Source: Anaerolineaceae bacterium
Lineage (GTDB): Bacteria; Chloroflexota; Anaerolineae; Anaerolineales; Anaerolineaceae
NCBI GenBank assembly: GCA_003158355.1
Contig: PMIV01000097.1
Location: 1 to 8,754, forward strand
Direction: 5' to 3'
DNA: 8,754 bases
A program made the translations under genes and the position numbers. The notes beneath the pieces are model-generated. The model was given only the letters and a program-made list of their open reading frames with translations. It was not told the origin of the DNA and made no database searches. Below are positions 5,197 through 8,754 of the stretch, one piece after another. How positions within the stretch are numbered: the first letter of the stretch is position 1; each line of letters opens with the position of its first letter.

Positions 5197-6771
5197 TTGA
5201 AAATTGAAACTGAACTCCGTGATGATCACCAGATGAAGGTTGTGGCTGAATTTGAAGCCGATGTTCTGGAAAAATATAAACATCAGGCTGCCCGCAAAAT
5301 TGCTACCCGAGCAAAAATTCCGGGCTTTCGCCCCGGTAAAGCCCCCTATGATGTGGTCTTGCGCCTGTACGGCGAAGAAGCTATTACCGATGAAGCTAAA
5401 GGCCTGCTGGTGGATGATGCATATCCAAAAATATTGGATGAAGCCAAGATCAACCCGGCTGCTTCCGGTGCTCTGGAGGAGATCTCTGATACCGAACCCA
5501 TCAAAGCCACCTTCATCGTTCCTCTCGAACCCACCGTGGAGCTTGGCGATTATCTATCCCTGCGCAAAGAATACGCTGTTAATGAGGTTACCGATAAACA
5601 GGTTGACGAATTTATTGAACGCATGCGCAAAAATTACGCCACTGCCGAACCTTCTGTAAAACCTGCCGCTGAAGGCGACTTAGTTGCCTTGAAATTGGAT
5701 GCTGTTCTGACCCAACCCGTCGGCGACGAAAAAGCGGAAGTTCTCAAAGAATCTCCTTTGCAAATCATTATTGGTGAAAACGATCCTGAAGAGAATGATT
5801 TCCCCTATGCTGGTTTCGGAGATAATCTTAAGGGATTATCTGAAAATGAAACCAAGACATTCAAATATAGCTATCCTGATGATTCCAAATATGACCGTCT
5901 GCGCGGTAAGGAAGTTGAATTTACCGCTGTTATTGAAAGTATCAAGACCCTGCACCTTCCCGAACTGAATGATGAATTTGCCCAGAGCGTGGGTGATTTT
6001 GAGAACGTAGCCAAACTTAACGAAATGGTCCGTGTCCAGCTAGAAGCCCAGGCTAAAAACGAATATGAAAAGACCTACTTTGACGATCTGATCGAAGAAT
6101 TGGTCAAAGATGCCAAAGTCAAATTCGCCCCACAGACCCTCGAACATGAGATGGAACATGTGGTTGAATCCATCCAGCAAGACCTGGCTCAGCAGCGCAT
6201 GGAACTGGATACCTATCTCAAGACCATTAAAAAAGAAAAAACAGTTTGGATGGAAGAAGATGTAAAACCTGCCGCCAAAAAACGACTTGAACGCTCTATT
6301 GTTTTGGATGAATTAGCCAAAGTTGAGAAGATCGAGGTCGGCAACGAAGAACTGCAAAATGAATTCACTCAAATGATCAGTGAAATGCAGTATGGCACTG
6401 ATCCAAAGAAACTGCAAAAAGAATTGAAATCTGAACGCTTCGCCAATGCTCTGGCAATGGAAGCTGCCTCTCGCCTGCTCAACCGCAAAGTCCTCGAATG
6501 CTTGAAGGACATTGCCACTGGTAAAGCTGCTGAAAAAGCGGCTGAGAAAAAAGAAGAACCGGTTGCTGAAGGGGATGCTGAAAAACCAGTCAAAGCCAAA
6601 AAAGCAGCCAAAAAAGAGACTGCTGAAACTGAATCTGCCGCTGAGAAACCAGCCAAAGCCAAAAAGGCAGTTAAAACAGAAGCTGTTGAAGAGATCTCGG
6701 TAGAAAAATTAGAATCTTCTAAAGAAGAAGCTCCAAAACCATCCAAAGCCAAGAAATCTGATAAAAAATAG
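5197..6771 (+). CDS. tig: Trigger factor with Lys/Ala-rich C-terminal extension
   Basis: A ribosome-bound chaperone and peptidyl-prolyl isomerase that meets nascent chains at the exit tunnel. 524 residues. The N-terminal ribosome-binding domain carries the signature GFRPGKAP (43-50). The FKBP-like domain is about 157-250 ([37 protein letters not shown]). The helical substrate-cradle domain runs about 255-440. The start is TTG at 5197, with AAGGA (5184-5188) 8 nt upstream and no other start nearby. The protein is longer than the usual 430-450 residues because residues about 441-524 form a low-complexity tail of Lys, Ala and Glu with three KP-x-KAKK units. The gene lies 39 nt after tRNA-Leu with no promoter between, and clpP follows 38 nt after its stop, so the three probably share a transcript. 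Confidence 0.95.
   Translation: MKIETELRDDHQMKVVAEFEADVLEKYKHQAARKIATRAKIPGFRPGKAPYDVVLRLYGEEAITDEAKGLLVDDAYPKILDEAKINPAASGALEEISDTEPIKATFIVPLEPTVELGDYLSLRKEYAVNEVTDKQVDEFIERMRKNYATAEPSVKPAAEGDLVALKLDAVLTQPVGDEKAEVLKESPLQIIIGENDPEENDFPYAGFGDNLKGLSENETKTFKYSYPDDSKYDRLRGKEVEFTAVIESIKTLHLPELNDEFAQSVGDFENVAKLNEMVRVQLEAQAKNEYEKTYFDDLIEELVKDAKVKFAPQTLEHEMEHVVESIQQDLAQQRMELDTYLKTIKKEKTVWMEEDVKPAAKKRLERSIVLDELAKVEKIEVGNEELQNEFTQMISEMQYGTDPKKLQKELKSERFANALAMEAASRLLNRKVLECLKDIATGKAAEKAAEKKEEPVAEGDAEKPVKAKKAAKKETAETESAAEKPAKAKKAVKTEAVEEISVEKLESSKEEAPKPSKAKKSDKK
6583..6756 (+). repeat. Imperfect repeats encoding the trigger-factor tail
   Basis: Three related units encode [11 protein letters not shown] (6583-6615), [10 protein letters not shown] (6646-6675) and KPSKAKK (6736-6756). 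The DNA repeats the pattern AAACCA-NN-CAAAGCCAA. It resembles the lysine-alanine tails of histone-H1-like bacterial proteins and is expected to be disordered and highly basic between acidic linkers. Confidence 0.7.
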
Positions 6772-6809
6772 ATATTCATGGTGTATATTGGATGGAAACA
6801 GGAGGTAAC

Positions 6810-7415
6810 GTGAACAGTTCAGATTTTAAATCAGTTATTCCTATGGTCATCGAGTCTTCAGGACGCAGTGAACGAGCTTATGATATCTATTCCCTGCTCT
6901 TTCGGGAACGCATCATTTTCCTCGGCACCGCCATTGATGATCAGGTAGCCAATGCAGTAGTAGCACAATTACTGGTGTTAAGCCGTGAAGATCCGGAAGC
7001 CGACATTCAGATGTACATCAATTCTCCCGGTGGGCAGATCTACTCTGGGTTGGCAATTTACGACACCATGAAAATGATACCGAATAAAATTAGCACCGTG
7101 GCCGTTGGGGTCACTGCATCATTCGGAACCGTTTTACTGGCAGCCGGTACAAAAGGCAAACGCTACGCTCTTCCGCATGCTACCATTCACATGCACCAGC
7201 CGCTCGGTGGCGCAGAAGGCCAGGCTTCGGATATTGAAATTCAAGCCAAAGAAATCCTGCGTCTCAAAGCCAGTCTGATGAGTATCCTCTCTGAGGCAAC
7301 CGGTCAGCCACTGGATGTACTTGAACATGACACAGATCGAAATAAATACCTGGATGCCCAACAGGCAGTCGAGTATGGTCTGGTGGATCAAGTTTTGATT
7401 CCACCCAAAGGTTAA
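6810..7415 (+). CDS. clpP: ATP-dependent Clp protease proteolytic subunit
   Basis: The serine peptidase that forms the double-heptamer chamber of ClpXP/ClpAP in the cytoplasm. The start is placed at GTG 6810, because AGGAGG (6800-6805) lies 4 nt upstream and the product begins in normal ClpP fashion ([20 protein letters not shown]); an in-frame ATG at 6792 has no SD and would add six residues. From the GTG the protein is 201 residues. The triad is Ser104 (GVTASFGT), His129 (HMHQP) and Asp174 (EHDTDRN). Most ClpPs have Met or a small residue after the catalytic Ser and Asp in TDRD; here Phe and Asn stand there, a mild variation that leaves the triad intact. It follows tig after 38 nt, the common order, but no clpX follows; a terminator does. 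Confidence 0.93.
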   Translation: MNSSDFKSVIPMVIESSGRSERAYDIYSLLFRERIIFLGTAIDDQVANAVVAQLLVLSREDPEADIQMYINSPGGQIYSGLAIYDTMKMIPNKISTVAVGVTASFGTVLLAAGTKGKRYALPHATIHMHQPLGGAEGQASDIEIQAKEILRLKASLMSILSEATGQPLDVLEHDTDRNKYLDAQQAVEYGLVDQVLIPPKG

Positions 7416-7428
7416 AACCATTTCAAAG

Positions 7429-7467
7429 AAAACAAACCGGGTGGCCTCGCTATCCGGTTTGTTTTTT
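7429..7467 (+). terminator. Intrinsic terminator after clpP
   Basis: AACAAACCGG (7431-7440) pairs perfectly with CCGGTTTGTT (7454-7463), followed by six T in total. The loop is 13 nt. It closes the tRNA-tig-clpP unit. The SD of the next gene begins at 7468, directly after the T run. Confidence 0.85.
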
Positions 7468-7480
7468 GGAGCGATCAATC

Positions 7481-8260
7481 ATGGATATTCGTACTCTCAA
7501 AAACATCAAAGCCCTGGTATTAGATATGGACGGCGTCTTATGGCGGGAAAATGAAGCCATTGGCGACCTTCCGGCCACTTTTGTCCGCTTTGAAAAAGCC
7601 GGATTGAAGGTTTTGCTGGCCACCAACAACTCCACTAAAAGCCAGGAAATGTACGTTGAAAAATTAGCGGGCATGGGTGTCCACCTGGATAAAGAGCAAA
7701 TCATAACCTCTGCAATGGGTGTCGCATATTTATTGAAGAAACGTTTCCCGGACGGCGGTCCGGTATTTGTGGTCGGAGAGATCGGTTTGATCTCTGCCCT
7801 GCAAAATGCGGGTTTTTACATTACAGAGCAAAATCCCCTGGCCGTGATCGCCGGAGTGGATCGCCAAATTAATTTTGAAAAACTCAAACAGGCTACCCTT
7901 CTGATCCGTAGCGGTGTACCTTTTTACGGTACCAACCCGGACCGAACCTTCCCGACTCCCGAAGGCTTGATCCCTGGAGCCGGCGCTTTTCTGGCAGCAA
8001 TCCAAACCGCCACAGATGTCGAACCAATCATAGCAGGTAAACCGTCTTCCATTCTATATGAATTTGCGCTCGAAAAGTTGCATACTTTACCTGTGGAGAC
8101 GCTGGCAGTCGGCGACCGCATCGAAACAGATATCATCGGCGGGCAAAAAGCTGGTCTGCACACCGCTCTCGTTCTTTCGGGCATTGCCACTCGGGCTCAG
8201 GGTGAAGCATGGATGCCAAAAATAGATTTGATTTTGCCCGAATTAGGGGACTTGATTTAA
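7481..8260 (+). CDS. HAD-superfamily phosphatase, subfamily IIA (NagD/phosphoglycolate-phosphatase-like)
   Basis: A cytoplasmic Mg-dependent phosphatase for small phosphate esters. 259 residues. Motif I LDMDGVL holds the nucleophile Asp15 and acid/base Asp17; motif II is TNNST (48-52); motif III Lys187 (AGKPSS); motif IV GDRIETD (Asp212 and Asp217 bind Mg). The cap between motifs II and III is of the large C2 type found in NagD, 4-nitrophenylphosphatase and phosphoglycolate phosphatases; VIAGVDRQINFEKLKQA and YGTNPDRTFPTPEGLIPGAG in the cap (given here as landmarks) fit this group. The substrate cannot be told. The start is ATG 7481 with GGAG (7468-7471) 9 nt upstream; a TTG at 7466 in frame lies in the terminator and is rejected. 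rlmN starts at the base after the stop, so the two are translationally coupled. Confidence 0.9.
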   Translation: MDIRTLKNIKALVLDMDGVLWRENEAIGDLPATFVRFEKAGLKVLLATNNSTKSQEMYVEKLAGMGVHLDKEQIITSAMGVAYLLKKRFPDGGPVFVVGEIGLISALQNAGFYITEQNPLAVIAGVDRQINFEKLKQATLLIRSGVPFYGTNPDRTFPTPEGLIPGAGAFLAAIQTATDVEPIIAGKPSSILYEFALEKLHTLPVETLAVGDRIETDIIGGQKAGLHTALVLSGIATRAQGEAWMPKIDLILPELGDLI

Positions 8261-8754
8261 GTGACTTCACCTAAAGCACTTCCTCTGTTTTATGATCTTT
8301 CTTTTTTTGAATTGCAACAATCTTTGCAAGCCTTAGGCGAACCCGCCTTTCGGGCAAAACAGATCTGGCAGGCAATCTACGTTGACTTGATCGCCGATCC
8401 ATTGGAGATCTCTACACTGAGTAAAACGTTACGCCAGAAATTAGCGGATTCGTTTTCATTCACCAGTCTGGTTCCCACGCGCACCCTTGGTTCATCAGAC
8501 AAGCAAACCATCAAAACTCTGTTCACTCTGCCTGATGATCGCGCCATCGAAGCTGTGCTCATGTATTATGAAGAACGGCAAACCCTGTGCATCTCCACTC
8601 AGGCTGGCTGTGCCATGAATTGTGTCTTTTGTGCCACAGGTCAAATGGGTTTCAAACGCGATCTTTCTGCAGGCGAAATTGTTGAACAGGTGCTTTATTA
8701 TGCCCGTTTACTGAAAGACGAAAATAAAGTTGTGACCAATATCGTCGTTATGGG
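8261..8754 (+). CDS. rlmN: 23S rRNA (adenine-2503-C2) methyltransferase RlmN, 3' truncated
   Basis: A radical-SAM methyltransferase that methylates C2 of A2503 in 23S rRNA and the equivalent adenine 37 in some tRNAs. 164 codons are visible. The N-terminal accessory domain (FFELQQSLQALGEPAFRAKQ, then IWQAIY) precedes TLPDDRAIEAVLMYY and the radical-SAM cluster motif CAMNC-VF-C (Cys117, Cys121, Cys124), followed by ATGQMGF and the helix AGEIVEQV. The start is GTG 8261 directly after the TAA of the HAD gene, with AGGGGA about 10 nt upstream. The frame runs off the window; the second catalytic Cys lies beyond the end. Cfr, the resistance paralogue (C8 methylation), shares these motifs, but the housekeeping setting favours RlmN. 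Confidence 0.93.
   Translation, partial: MTSPKALPLFYDLSFFELQQSLQALGEPAFRAKQIWQAIYVDLIADPLEISTLSKTLRQKLADSFSFTSLVPTRTLGSSDKQTIKTLFTLPDDRAIEAVLMYYEERQTLCISTQAGCAMNCVFCATGQMGFKRDLSAGEIVEQVLYYARLLKDENKVVTNIVVM

Noticed and set aside
6369..6779. 136-codon minus-strand frame opposite the trigger-factor tail
   Set aside because: It is the antisense of Lys/Ala/Glu repeats, which yields Ser/Ala/Phe-rich low-complexity sequence; no start signal.

Overview
The window looks like a chromosomal segment of an anaerobic, fermentative bacterium, most likely a Chloroflexota lineage of the Anaerolineae type. This is inferred from the fused ADP-forming acyl-CoA synthetase, the style of the ClpP and trigger-factor sequences, mixed ATG/GTG/TTG starts and Shine-Dalgarno (SD) sequences. 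No phage, IS or CRISPR sequence was recognised. The taxonomic call is by family resemblance only.

Left part (1-2842): a 5'-truncated acetate/acyl-CoA ligase (ADP-forming, fused alpha-beta form) runs rightward into a strong hairpin terminator. A TipA/Mta-type MerR regulator converges on it from the minus strand. That regulator has a textbook MerR promoter (19-bp spacer) with the -10 only 6 nt from the ATG. It also has a second, well-placed SD and ATG inside the gene that would give the drug-binding domain alone, the arrangement known for tipA of Streptomyces.

Middle (2883-5034): small, AT-richer accessory genes. An unrecognised 139-residue protein (minus) and a 77-residue MoaD/ThiS-like beta-grasp protein ending in Gly-Gly (plus) diverge from a compact shared promoter region that holds a perfect 16-bp palindrome. 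A UbiA-family membrane prenyltransferase lies convergent to the MoaD-like gene. Right of ubiA is an intergenic region with a GC-rich island, which reads either as an unannotated 50-residue ORF with a good SD and TTG start or as a set of inverted repeats. About 215 bp of AT-rich sequence without a recognised gene follows.

Right part (5035-8754): a consensus sigma70-type promoter drives tRNA-Leu(UAG). The tRNA is followed after 39 nt by the trigger factor gene (tig), whose product carries an unusual Lys/Ala-rich tail, and then by clpP. After a terminator come a HAD-IIA phosphatase and rlmN, which start back to back; rlmN runs off the window. Folding (tig) and proteolysis (clpP) of new proteins are thus coupled to a tRNA promoter, while clpX, the usual next gene, is not here.
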